A stretch of 64,000 bases of DNA from Kitasatospora sp. MMS16-BH015 (GCF_002943525.1 NZ_CP025394.1:2294001-2358000), one strand, 5' to 3'; shown: positions 47,101 to 54,473, counted from the stretch's first letter. The notes: generated by a model not told the origin, from the sequence alone. Program-made: numbers and translations.

Positions 47101-47260
47101 CGCGGACCTCAACGGCGACGGCAAAGCCGAAGTCATCTCGATCGATGCGGACGGCACCCTCCGTGCCTTCCGCGACATCGACGGCATCAACGCCAACTGG
47201 GTCGGCGCCGTGCAGATCGGCTCCGGCTGGAACACCCCCGCCCGCACCCTCTTCGCCTGA
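44156..47260 (+). CDS. Large secreted modular protein: toxin-like N-terminal domain, two repeat arrays and FG-GAP/VCBS repeats
   Basis: 1034 residues. A Sec signal peptide (RRVLAPGVLLAVLLAPALGG, cleavage near HASAA-TP) is followed by a domain (about 40-175) with alternating polar/hydrophobic Ser/Thr/Val strands (TETRKSSVSSEINVSLDALV, ASVSLKGSYEVEVGSTVKD) like the stem region of aerolysin/ETX-type pore formers. Residues about 235-530 are four or more copies of a roughly 60-residue repeat (DGTLVQGAGG...GYGADW). About 545-775 are YRC..GDHFDSTDPACEGQ repeats. About 780-1034 are four FG-GAP repeats with calcium-loop DLNGDGKAD motifs. It starts at TTG, 7 bases after GAGAGG; no ATG is in frame nearby. 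Function as an exported toxin or adhesin is an inference. Confidence 0.78.
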   Translation: MIPRNLIQAIRRVLAPGVLLAVLLAPALGGGGHASAATPVCDPWFQYNFSPVSSSWELPNDTHLDNWSAVNPQEITTEVTKTETRKSSVSSEINVSLDALVEKASVSLKGSYEVEVGSTVKDIVKKTLVPGSHMFYRVGLVRESVDITQTQGLTNCNTRVTYGHAELYYKTQVQTDVPSPAYSALMAGLVPFPDGHGGIAGGGLGGQWAGLRSYGPGKSDAPGPQGGPVDPQSQLVTSLGGLPDGTQLVTNDTQRIYKIVGGAPVWQATCADGICQPASRPTTQAVIDSGQAVPRDGSSAIDQRGRIYQFVGGAPIWQDTCAAPLSCGSPVKVSDWSIDAFDHMNRQPSDGHLVQGWDGNTGLPVAETVGGALVPFETPQEVIDTGYGTDWRTKVTALSSKSYNAIGFVPADGTLVQGAGGAATPVAVMLGGARINVASPQELQDIGYSGDWAGLVRAVPTRAFNLIPADVPRNGTLIQGAGGSSTPVAQIVDGQRVNFGSPQDVIDAGYGADWPSKVKAMPSRAFSLIAERQTTTRGRLYGQLSRYVGKGRHLVITGQAPDGYRLEGSLGELLLAQQPGTHPLYDCQYGGGQFTSRQADCEGQHVNGLLGWLYDSPPTAEQTLAVYRCLAAANGDHFDSTDPACEGQTTEGLQGYTLAYAHLARYAKDGGGHVVTTAGVPDGYHLEATLGLVNLNAVPGTAALYNCHYSGGYFSSLDSGCEGYTRVSGNGYLWKTAPAGVPTVPVYRCTVTATGDHFDSSDPACEGQHTEWLFGYARAPFYSGGTGKADLVSADANGDLRLFGNADALAFNWTGPQVVKNVQADPARIFFADLTGSGRKDLILDNQDGTLTAWPNTGSGWGTARQIGSGWNDPARIRFADLNGDGKADLIAVGADGSLRAFRNIDGIDGTWADAVGFGGGFTDPARVLFADLNGDGKAEAIAVNADGTLTAWPNYGVIDGGSWGTPRQIGSGWNDPARIRFADLNGDGKAEVISIDADGTLRAFRDIDGINANWVGAVQIGSGWNTPARTLFA

Positions 47261-47272
47261 TCCCACCCGTCC

Positions 47273-47304
47273 CGGCTGCCGGCCTCCAGCGAGGCCGGCA
47301 GCCG
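47273..47304. terminator. Hairpin terminator after the secreted-protein gene
   Basis: CGGCTGCCGGCCTC pairs perfectly with GAGGCCGGCAGCCG around CAGC, 12 bases past the stop. Confidence 0.85.
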
Positions 47305-47769
47305 GACAGCCTGGGTGGCGAGGTCGAGGTCGAAGGCGTCCAGCAGCGAGGCGCTGCGCAGGACGTGGCGCTCGTCGACGGCGCCGGCGAGGGCCAGGCG
47401 GATCGTCAGGACCACGCGCTCGAAGTCACCTCCGGTGGAGGCGGAGCGGGAGAGGTCGATGCGCACCGGCAGCAGCCGCTCGCCCGCCCCGATCCCGGTG
47501 CCCCACTGCCGGGGGCGCTGGCCGTCGGTGGTGAGGGAGGCCTCGATCTTGCGCAGCAGCGTGCTCTTGCCGACGCCGCCGATGCCGTGGAAGGCGAGGA
47601 CGTTGGTGCGGGGCTTCTCCAGGTCCTCGACGTCGAAGCCGTCCTCGGCGACGGTGCGCAGGTGCTCGCCGAGGGCGGTGGTCACCACGTCCCACTGGTG
47701 CTGGCGGTCGGTGAATGCCTCCGCGCTCTCCACCGAGTCGTTGCTGCTGAACAGTGCGCGAAGATCCAC
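47305..47769 (-). pseudogene. STAND-type P-loop NTPase, 3'-truncated
   Basis: About 155 residues of coding character: MDLRALFSSNDSVESAEAFT, then VLAFHGIGGVGKSTLLRKIE (Walker A) and LLPVRIDLSRSASTGGDFER. The frame is open on to 47020 but only as the antisense of the VCBS gene, so the natural C-terminus (probably ATPase remainder plus TPR repeats) is missing. The break coincides with the terminator hairpin at 47304. GTG start with GGGGGG upstream. Such NTPases are common in bacterial conflict systems; this one is likely dead. Confidence 0.7.
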
Positions 47770-47934
47770 GAAGTCCCCCCCAGGACATGACAGCTGACGC
47801 CAACTTAGGCGATTCGGCAGGTCAGGGGGCAGGATCGGGCGGAAAGGGCCGGAAGGGGTCCGTCGACGGGCCCGCCCCGGGCAGCTCGGCGGCGCGTTCC
47901 GGCCGGGACGCCCGAAAGCCCGAGGTGAAGCGCA

Positions 47935-48213
47935 GTGAACACGCCCGAGACCCCGTCCACCCCGTCGACCGGAGACGGCGCCGCGTACGAGGACGCGCAG
48001 GAGGTGCTCGGCGCGGTCCTCGCCTGGTACAGCCGCGCGATGATGGAGGCCCGGCGCTCCGGCGACGAGCAGCGCCTGGAGGAGCTGACCGAGCGGATGC
48101 GGGCCTGCGCCGAGGACCGGCGCCGGCTGGTCGAGGCGACGCCCGAGGAGATCGAGCGGACCACCGAGCTGTACGGCGAACGCTTGCGGGACCTGGAGGC
48201 GGAGAAGAACTAG
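47935..48213 (+). CDS. Small acidic helical protein
   Basis: 92 residues. A Thr/Pro-rich N-terminus (MNTPETPSTPSTGDGAAYED) is followed by amphipathic helices (ARRSGDEQRLEELTERMRAC, ATPEEIERTTELYGERLRDL). It is divergent from the truncated STAND gene, a common neighbour arrangement, so the two may have formed one system. GTG start with GAGGTG upstream. The function is unknown. Confidence 0.6.
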   Translation: MNTPETPSTPSTGDGAAYEDAQEVLGAVLAWYSRAMMEARRSGDEQRLEELTERMRACAEDRRRLVEATPEEIERTTELYGERLRDLEAEKN

Positions 48214-48435
48214 GTTCCTCCCGCCTCCGAGTGGTGTGACCGAATGCCCTGCGCTCGCTGACGACCCAGCTGGTGATCGATGGCGCCATCGTGCGTAGGG
48301 CTTGGCTGGTGCGTCCTGCGCATACCCCCCCGGGGAGGGGGATTCCAGTCGCCGCCGCAGGGAGGGGTGGCATCGTTCACGTCAAGGTGAGACCAGAACG
48401 GCCGGGCGGACGGCGTCTGCGGTGTTGAGTACCCG

Positions 48436-49479
48436 TCATCCGACAGAGGAGGCCAAGGTCGTAGTATCGGAGATCGTTCGCATCCAGAGGTTGCGCCACT
48501 CGTCGACCCGCGAATCATCTTGATCTATGGTGCGGCCGTCCATGATCGAGAGCAAGACCTGCACTAGGGAGGTCAACGCCTCCAACGACGGCAGGCGCCT
48601 GCCACTCATGATGTCGCTAATCCCCGTGAGCGAGGGTCGGTGCTCAGGCGACATAGCGATGTGCACCGTCTGCAGCAAGGGGTTTCCGCAGGCGGCCCAG
48701 AGTCCGCGCAGCTTCACCGTGAACTCGCGTTGTGCTTGGGCGCGGTGACGGCGGCCTTCGGTTTCCGCGGTCGGGACAGGGCGGAAACGCCTGGGGATGC
48801 TGTACAAGGTCGTCCGCCTGCGCTCCAGCTGGGCCACCGCGTCGATGCCCGCTCCAACGGTCCGGGCGCGGGTGATGTCCTCGGTCCGGGTGCCGGCGGA
48901 GCAGCGCTCGACGGCGGCGACCCAGTCCTTCTGGTCGCCGCCGTACGTGTCGCAGACCTTGACGAACTCGGCGACCTCGTCCGGCGTGGGCTTGCGCTTG
49001 CCGGCCAGGGTGCGCTCCAGCGTGGAGTGGGGGAGGAGGTTGAACCCGGCCTTCGCTTCCAGCTCGCGCAGGGAGGGCGAGCCGGCGTCGCGGAGCATCA
49101 GCAGCAGGCTCTCGCGCAGCTGTGCGTAGTCCCCGATGGTGGCGGGCTCGCGCGTGGCGAGGCGACCGGGCCGGTACCAGGCGGGGCGGGACTCCAGACG
49201 GGCGTCCAGCCACAGGTTCTCCAGGCGGTGGCGCGTCCGGGCGTCGGCGCGGGTGGCGTCGGCTATCTGCGCCACCGCGTCCCAGGCGGGTACCGCCTCG
49301 GCGTTGAGGACGCGGCGGACCGTGGCCACGTGAAGTCCTGAGGCGGCGGCCAGCTCGGCCAGCGTGGGCGGCAGATCGGAGGCGTCGTGGCAGGCGCAGA
49401 GCTCGCGGGCGAGCGCGAGCCGGCGGGGCCGGTCGACCGAGGAGGTCAGCTGCTTGCGGTTGCGGCCCATCGTGATCAC
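48436..49479 (-). CDS. HTH-domain regulatory protein, coupled to a membrane protein
   Basis: 347 residues. Two helix-turn-helix-like segments: PPTLAELAAASGLHVATVRR (near residue 42) and SPSLRELEAKAGFNLLPHST (near 150). Both look like the Xre-type HTH used in streptomycete conflict and differentiation regulators. The C-terminal third again contains an HTH-like stretch ending LTGISDIMSGRRLPSLEALT. The GTG (49477-49479) overlaps the stop of the upstream membrane-protein gene (GTGA), so translation is coupled; ATG 49470 is the alternative. The function is unknown. Confidence 0.72.
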   Translation of the reverse strand: MITMGRNRKQLTSSVDRPRRLALARELCACHDASDLPPTLAELAAASGLHVATVRRVLNAEAVPAWDAVAQIADATRADARTRHRLENLWLDARLESRPAWYRPGRLATREPATIGDYAQLRESLLLMLRDAGSPSLRELEAKAGFNLLPHSTLERTLAGKRKPTPDEVAEFVKVCDTYGGDQKDWVAAVERCSAGTRTEDITRARTVGAGIDAVAQLERRRTTLYSIPRRFRPVPTAETEGRRHRAQAQREFTVKLRGLWAACGNPLLQTVHIAMSPEHRPSLTGISDIMSGRRLPSLEALTSLVQVLLSIMDGRTIDQDDSRVDEWRNLWMRTISDTTTLASSVG

Positions 49480-49793
49480 CGCACGCTCAGTCGGGGCAGC
49501 CGGCGGGCGAGGACGATCACAGCGATGCCGCCGACCCCGGCCAGCAGCCCGATGATGTGCAGCATCGGCTGGCCCATGAGCAGCAGTACGGCGCCGACCA
49601 CGAGGAAGGCGACGACCAAGGCCACCTCGGGCCCGGTCAGCGAGCGCCTGGACAGCAGCTCCTCGCTGGAGCTGTCCACGGTGACGGGGCCGGCTCCGGT
49701 CGGGGCGGAGGGGCTGGTCTGCACGAGCACGCCGGTCAACGCGGGAGCGGCGGCGAAGGTTTGTACGGCGGGGTCCTGCTGGTCTTCGGACAT
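49476..49793 (-). CDS. Small two-helix membrane protein
   Basis: 105 residues. A Ser/Thr/Pro-rich soluble N-terminus is followed by two transmembrane helices (GPEVALVVAFLVVGAVLLLM and MLHIIGLLAGVGGIAVIVLA) and a short basic tail. AGGAAGG lies 6 bases before the ATG. It is in an operon with the HTH protein downstream. No known family recognised. Confidence 0.7.
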   Translation of the reverse strand: MSEDQQDPAVQTFAAAPALTGVLVQTSPSAPTGAGPVTVDSSSEELLSRRSLTGPEVALVVAFLVVGAVLLLMGQPMLHIIGLLAGVGGIAVIVLARRLPRLSVR

Positions 49794-50390
49794 GGGTGCC
49801 TTCCTGAGCTGCTTGCCGGCCGACTTCTCGTGGCGGACCGGAGCCGGGGACCCGTCGTGCGGCTTGCCGCGTACGAGTGCCCGGATTGATGCGGGTGCGC
49901 GGTATCGGATCCGCCGCGCTCGCCCACGGCACGTCGCCGCAGGCGGGTGAGCTCCAACTCGGCGTGCTGGTACGGGGTCCGCTTGCCGGCGGACGTGCTC
50001 CCGTGCACGCTGCGAACCACCTTCCCACCAGATCCGGCCGCGTATTCGACCTTCCGGGGAGTAGCGCCGCACCTGCCCCACCCTGAGGTCCGGTCAACGA
50101 GAGCCAGCGGGCTGGACTGACCTGGGTGTTCGCCAGCTGATCCGGACTCAACCTTGGAATCCATGGCGTATCGCGCCGCTGTACGCCCAATCTCAGAGGC
50201 TCATGTTCGCGTTTGCCCCAACCGCGATTGCGGCTACTCGCCGGTAGCCCCAGACTGGGACTCATTCCTGAGTGGTGAGCTCCAACTCACAACGGGACGC
50301 TGACGCAGTGTTGCCGCACTTTGCGTCCAAGGCCGGTCCGGGACATCCTTCCCGAGCCGGCCTTCCTGCTCTGACCTCGATGTATTCCCG
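49794..50390. other. About 600 bp without a recognisable gene
   Basis: Frames of 60-140 codons exist on both strands, but none has a convincing start and their composition looks like shadow reading. The promoter of the membrane-protein/HTH operon should lie here. The end of the zeta-toxin gene marks the right border. Confidence 0.45.
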
Positions 50391-52202
50391 TCAGGAACCG
50401 CGACGGGCCAGGGGCAGCGCGGCCTCGCCCCCCGGAGAGGGGAGCAGCCGCGGCCGCCGAGCGGCGGGCATCAGCGGCACGGCCAGCGTGCCGATCGTGG
50501 TCAGGTCGTCTCGGTACTGCGGCATCGCCGCGTGCAGCTCCCGCTGGACCGTCCAGAACACGGCGGCCTCCTGGTCGGTGTAGGGGCGGGCCTGCTCGGC
50601 GAGCAGCGCCAGCGCGGCCGCCGGATGCTCCGGTCGGCGGCGGGTGGGGCTGCTGCGGTAGAGCGCGGTGGCGTCGCGCCGCATCACGGTGACCTGGTCG
50701 ACCACCGCGTTCTCCTCGGCGGTCGCGACGACGTCGGCCAGGACGTCGAAGTGGGCGTCGTGCCCGGCGGCGGTGGTGAACCGGGCGGGCACGCCGAGCC
50801 GGGTCAGCCGGGTGTAGCGGTGGGCGGTGCCCTGTCGGGAGTCGGCGGCGCGGACGGCCAGCACCACCAGCTCAACCCGGTACCCGGCCCGCCGGTACGC
50901 CGAGGCGGCCTTCGCGAACGCGGCCGGCCCGGACGGGGTCGTCTCGACGACGACGTTGCCGCGCCGCTCGCGGACGTACGCCTCGGCCCGGGCCTGCCAG
51001 GCCCGGTAGTCGGCGCGGATCTTCTCCGAGGCCCGGCGCGGGTCGGTGCGCAGCAGCTCCAGGTAGTCGGGGTGCAGGGTCTTGAAGTCGTCGCCGGACA
51101 GGTGCACCGGCCGGCGCAGGGAGCGGTGGACCAGACGCGCTGCCGCGGTCTTGCCCGCGCCGGGCTGCCCGGCGATGTACACCACGGTCGGGCTCTCCTG
51201 GGTGGTGATCGGCTCCAGCATCGACGGCACGATCACCGCGTCGAAGACGACGTCGTGCTCGTCCCGGGAGAGCCGGTGGTAGTCCACCCCGGGCGCTGTC
51301 GGTAGCGGCTGGGCGGTGCGGCGCACCGGCTCGGCCAGCGCGGCCGCCCGCTCCGCGTCCCGGCCGGTCGCCAGCGCCCAGTCCTGCGGGATCCTCGGAT
51401 CGTGGACCCGCCGCTCGCACCCGGCCAGCTCCCGCCGAAACCGCCCGGTCTCGGCAGCGCCCCACGGGCGGCCGCGTTCGGCGAGCACCGCCCGGGCCGC
51501 CCGCGCCGGGCGCACCCAGCCGTCCGGGCCGAGCTCGTTGCCGTACACCGCCTCCGCCACCATCGTGGCGCTGCGCCGCACGACGAGGACCCGGTCGGCC
51601 AGGCGGCCGTCCTCGACGGCGGCGAGCGCGGCCGGCAGCGCGGCGGCGCAGGCGGCCTGGTTGTCCCACCCGACGTAGCGGGCCCGGCCCTCCACGGCCA
51701 GGCGCAGGTAGCGGTCCAGCACGCCGAGCTGGCTGAGCGCCTCCGGCACCGCCAGCGCTACGATCTCGACCCGGTAGCCCGCCCGCCGGTACACGGCGAT
51801 CTCGGCGAGGAACTCGTCAGGCCTGCCGAGAGCCGCCTCCACCACAGCGTCGAACCGGCTGAGCCAGACCCGCTCCTCGACCTCGCTCTGCCAGCCGTAG
51901 GTGTCGGTGCGGACCCGGATCCCGGCGGTGCGCACGTCCTCGGCGAGCAGCGCCGGGTAGTGCGGGTGGATGTTCTTGTAGGTGTCGCGGTCGACCCGCA
52001 CGGCGCCGCCCCGGGCGGCGAGCGCCCCGTGCACCAGGTCCACGACGGCGGTCTTGCCGCTGCCGGCCTGCCCGGCCACGAACACCACCACCGGCTGGTC
52101 CTGCCGCACGGCCCCGGCCAGCGCGGACGGCAGGACCACCCCCTCCAACAGGGCCCGGCCCTGCTGCTCCGGCAGCGCGCCGGGGACGTTCTCCCGTTCC
52201 AT
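50391..52202 (-). CDS. Tandem double zeta-toxin protein
   Basis: 603 residues with two complete zeta-toxin-like kinase domains. Domain 1 (about 20-290): Walker A FVAGQAGSGKTAVVDLVH near residue 43-55, VRVDRDTYKNIHPHYPALL. Domain 2 (about 315-560): YIAGQPGAGKTAAARLVH, VHLSGDDFKTLHPDYLELLR and NVVVETTPSGPAAFAKAASA. Zeta toxins phosphorylate UDP-N-acetylglucosamine or similar and poison wall synthesis. The two halves are diverged, and domain 1 lacks the clear VVVETT motif. ATG 52202 has GAGGAG about 9 bases upstream. It is divergent from an antitoxin/toxin pair with shared palindromic operators. Confidence 0.85.
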   Translation of the reverse strand: MERENVPGALPEQQGRALLEGVVLPSALAGAVRQDQPVVVFVAGQAGSGKTAVVDLVHGALAARGGAVRVDRDTYKNIHPHYPALLAEDVRTAGIRVRTDTYGWQSEVEERVWLSRFDAVVEAALGRPDEFLAEIAVYRRAGYRVEIVALAVPEALSQLGVLDRYLRLAVEGRARYVGWDNQAACAAALPAALAAVEDGRLADRVLVVRRSATMVAEAVYGNELGPDGWVRPARAARAVLAERGRPWGAAETGRFRRELAGCERRVHDPRIPQDWALATGRDAERAAALAEPVRRTAQPLPTAPGVDYHRLSRDEHDVVFDAVIVPSMLEPITTQESPTVVYIAGQPGAGKTAAARLVHRSLRRPVHLSGDDFKTLHPDYLELLRTDPRRASEKIRADYRAWQARAEAYVRERRGNVVVETTPSGPAAFAKAASAYRRAGYRVELVVLAVRAADSRQGTAHRYTRLTRLGVPARFTTAAGHDAHFDVLADVVATAEENAVVDQVTVMRRDATALYRSSPTRRRPEHPAAALALLAEQARPYTDQEAAVFWTVQRELHAAMPQYRDDLTTIGTLAVPLMPAARRPRLLPSPGGEAALPLARRGS

Positions 52203-52291
52203 CACCACGACTCCTCAACCGCTCGGTGCCCGACAAGTCGACGCTCGACAAGTCGGCGGGTCTTTGCGCAGGCTGCCCGCACTCAGCGTAG

Positions 52292-52317
52292 CGGGTACGG
52301 GTACGTACCCGTACCCG
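52292..52317. promoter_or_regulatory. Palindromic operator 1 of the toxin locus
   Basis: A perfect 26-bp palindrome with core ACGGGTACGTACCCGT. Its centre is 38 bp from operator 2 and it lies between the divergent zeta-toxin and RHH antitoxin genes. It is probably the binding site of the RHH antitoxin (autoregulation, inferred). Confidence 0.75.
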
Positions 52318-52328
52318 AAATGGGGCTT

Positions 52329-52356
52329 CAGGATACGGGTACGTACCCGTATCCTG
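52329..52356. promoter_or_regulatory. Palindromic operator 2 of the toxin locus
   Basis: A perfect 28-bp palindrome with the same 16-bp core as operator 1 (ACGGGTACGTACCCGT), 24 bases before the antitoxin start. It overlaps the likely core promoter. Confidence 0.78.
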
Positions 52357-52379
52357 GGAGAGACCGGAAGGAGTCCCCG

Positions 52380-52637
52380 ATGCCCGACGCCAACGTGCGC
52401 ATCCCCGCCGAGACCCGCGACCGCCTCGCCGAGGTCGCCGCAGCCGAACACCTCTCGCTGCGCGCCTACCTGGCCCGCCTCGCCGACACCCTGCTCACCC
52501 CCGCCGAGCGCGCCGAACGCGCCGAGCAGGCCCGCCTCAAGCTCCAGGCGTGGAACGGCTACGACCCCGACACCGACGCCACCGCCCGCCTGGACGACGA
52601 ACTCGACCGCCGCCTGACCCAGGCCGGTGACCGGTGA
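52380..52637 (+). CDS. Ribbon-helix-helix antitoxin
   Basis: 85 residues. The N-terminal strand and helices ANVRIPAETRDRLAEVAAAE, then LSLRAYLARLADTLLTPAER, fit an RHH DNA-binding antitoxin. The C-terminal half is acidic and helical (YDPDTDATARLDDELDRRL), the usual toxin-binding part. ATG preceded by GGAAGGAG. The next gene overlaps by four bases. It likely binds the two palindromes upstream. Confidence 0.8.
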   Translation: MPDANVRIPAETRDRLAEVAAAEHLSLRAYLARLADTLLTPAERAERAEQARLKLQAWNGYDPDTDATARLDDELDRRLTQAGDR

Positions 52638-53011
52638 CCGCCCTGCACATCGTCCTCGACGACACCGCGATGGTCGCCGCCGGCCGCGGCAACGCCCTCG
52701 CCTCCCGCCTCATCCACCGCGCCCACGCCCAAGAAGGCTGGTACCTCTACGCCCCCGCCTGCGCCCTCGTCGAAGCCGACCGCGCCCGCCCCGGCACCGC
52801 CCAGCACCTCGCCGCCCTCCCCGCGCTCACCGTCCTCGACCTCGACCTCGCCGCCTCCCTCGCCCTCGCGGCGGAGAACACCTGGGCCGAAGCCCACACC
52901 CGCTACGCCGCCGCACCGACACCGGAGCGCCCGGACGGAGCGGTCGTCGCCACGGTCGAGCCGCTGCACTGGAAGGGCCAGCCGGTGCGGGTCATCGACC
53001 TGACCCCCTGA
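52634..53011 (+). CDS. PIN-like toxin of the TA pair
   Basis: 125 residues starting at GTG in a 4-base overlap with the antitoxin. The fold order agrees with PIN domains: LHIVLDDTAMVAAGRGNALA (first acidic patch), APACALVEADRARPG, LPALTVLDLDLAASLALAAE, then PDGAVVAT and VRVIDLTP. The usual fourth acidic residue pattern is weak, so it may be a diverged or inactive PIN. RNase activity is inferred from the fold and context. Confidence 0.68.
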   Translation: MTALHIVLDDTAMVAAGRGNALASRLIHRAHAQEGWYLYAPACALVEADRARPGTAQHLAALPALTVLDLDLAASLALAAENTWAEAHTRYAAAPTPERPDGAVVATVEPLHWKGQPVRVIDLTP

Positions 53012-53042
53012 CCCGGACCCCGGACCCACAGGGCCGGGAAAG

Positions 53043-53082
53043 CCGAGAGGCCGTCACCCAGGTGTGGGTGGCGGCCTCTCGG
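53043..53082. terminator. Hairpin terminator after the TA operon
   Basis: CCGAGAGGCCG pairs with CGGCCTCTCGG and the inner CACCCA with TGGGTG, with one mismatch, around loop GGTG; 32 bases past the toxin stop. Confidence 0.8.
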
Positions 53083-53158
53083 TGCTTTCTCAGAGCGTCC
53101 GGCAGCCTACCGGGCCCGCACCGAGCGGCGGTCGCGGGCCTGCCGGAGCTGTGGAGGG

Positions 53159-53328
53159 TCAGTTCCAGCCGGAGTCGCGGACAGCGGTGTTACCCCAGCT
53201 GCTGTCACCGGCGAAGCTTCCCCACATGCTGTCGCCGGTGATGCCCCACACGCTGACCGCCGCCGCCGGTCGGCGGCGGTCAGCCCGCCCCAGTTGCTGT
53301 CGTCCAGGCCCCACGTCGAGTCGGCCAT
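53159..53328 (-). pseudogene. Tryptophan-repeat microprotein (D-S-x-W-G motifs), frameshifted
   Basis: ATG 53328 starts MADSTWGLDDSNWGGLTAAD. After a GC-rich triplet run the frame changes; in the frame two bases on (or one back) the text continues SVWGITGDSMWGSFAGDSSW and ends AVRDSGWN at TGA 53159-53161. So DSxW occurs at least five times in about 55 residues across two frames. The shift lies in an inverted repeat (GCTGACCGCCGCCG with its complement), which suggests an indel, or a sequencing error, in a once-intact gene. There is no modifying enzyme next to it. Possible roles are a RiPP precursor or a structural microprotein, both speculative. Confidence 0.55.
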
Positions 53329-53407
53329 GCCGCCCTCCCCCTCATCGCGCCAGGCCCGGTGGTTCCGGACCGTTGGTGGGAGAACTGTAGGCCGGCCCCG
53401 GCAGCGG

Positions 53408-53869
53408 TCAGCCGCCCGGCCCGGCCGGCCGCAGGGCCGTCGCTCGGACCAGCGCCACCAGCCCCGCTGCCGTCAGCCGCCCGCCGAAGCCGTCGGCGGC
53501 GCAGCGGGCGAGCAGCAGGTGGAGGAGGGCGGCTCGCCGGAGCTCAGGTTCGGCGGCCGTCCAGGTCTCGGCGGCGGCCTGCTCGCCGCCGACCCGGTAG
53601 GCGAGCTGCACCGCCAGGGCCAGGGCGGTGCCCGGCTGCGCGGTACGGGCGACGCTGCGCAGCCGGTCGGCGCCCTGCTCCCGGGGGAGGCCGTAGGCGG
53701 GGCGGCCGGCGAGGTGTTCGAGAAGCAGACAAGTGGCGGACCACACCGCGTCGGAGCCCCGCTGGTCGAGCTCGGCCACCAGCCAGTGCCCGGCTGCCGG
53801 GTCGGCGGCGTCCGCCAGGTCGTCGAGGACGGTCTGGACGATGTCGGGGAGCGGGTCGGCGGTGGTCAT
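53408..53869 (-). CDS. Unknown helical protein
   Basis: 153 residues, nearly all helical, Ala/Leu-rich: MTTADPLPDIVQTVLDDLAD, GSDAVWSATCLLLEHLAGRP, ending LRPAGPGG. No recognised domain; HEAT-like repeats would be consistent. ATG 53869 was chosen over GTG 53893 on composition. It is upstream of the tryptophan-repeat microprotein on the same strand (79-base gap) and may be co-transcribed. Confidence 0.6.
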   Translation of the reverse strand: MTTADPLPDIVQTVLDDLADAADPAAGHWLVAELDQRGSDAVWSATCLLLEHLAGRPAYGLPREQGADRLRSVARTAQPGTALALAVQLAYRVGGEQAAAETWTAAEPELRRAALLHLLLARCAADGFGGRLTAAGLVALVRATALRPAGPGG

Positions 53870-54083
53870 GCCGGTGACGGTACCCGGCACCACTGACCTG
53901 CGGCTTCTCCCACGACGGTGGAAGGCACGGGTGGGCGGCCGCCGACCCCGGGGGAGTGGCGGCGGCCCACCCGGAGACCGGACAACCGCGCCCTTCCCCG
54001 CTCACCCTCTTCGGCGGCACCACCCCCGCCGGCTATACCGACTAGATCGAACTGATTTTCGAATACCGTGCGATACTGGACCC

Positions 54084-54266
54084 GTGCACCGCCCCCCGTC
54101 CCCCTTCGCCGGCACCACCAGCTCGAACTGGCGGGACGCCGCGCTGCTCACCAGGCCGGAGCTCGAGGCGGCGACCGGAGAGGTCCAGGAGGACCTGCTC
54201 GCCGTCTGGGTACGCCGCGCGGGCACCTGGCACCCGGCCGTCTTCCCTGTCAAGTCAGCGTGTTGA
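54084..54266 (+). CDS. Small hypothetical protein
   Basis: 60 residues: FAGTTSSNWRDAALLTRPEL, then EDLLAVWVRRAGTWHPAVFP. A GATACT box (54072-54077) ends 6 bases before the GTG start, so it may be leaderless. The abrupt end after VKSAC suggests it could be the N-terminal remnant of a longer gene. Confidence 0.4.
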   Translation: MHRPPSPFAGTTSSNWRDAALLTRPELEAATGEVQEDLLAVWVRRAGTWHPAVFPVKSAC

Positions 54267-54343
54267 GAGATCTGTCTGTTCATGACGTGATGTTCGAGAG
54301 GCAAGGGGCGTCAGCGACTTTGAGTTGGGGCTCACGCCCAGTG

Positions 54344-54398
54344 CACGATGGCCTGCCAGAGCGGGTGCCAAGGGGGCCGGCTCTGGCAGGCCATCGTG
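54344..54398. repeat. Long perfect inverted repeat
   Basis: CACGATGGCCTGCCAGAGC (54344-54362) pairs perfectly with its complement at 54380-54398, loop 17 bases. It lies about 75 bases after the small gene at 54084-54266 and 75 before the stop of the next minus-strand gene, so it may be a bidirectional terminator, but the stem is long for that. Confidence 0.7.
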
Positions 54399-54473
54399 AG
54401 TCCTGACAGCAGAGGACGATCGGGAGCTTCGGGCTGAGAGACGGGCTTCCAGTGTTGCCCGGTCTGCGGCCGC

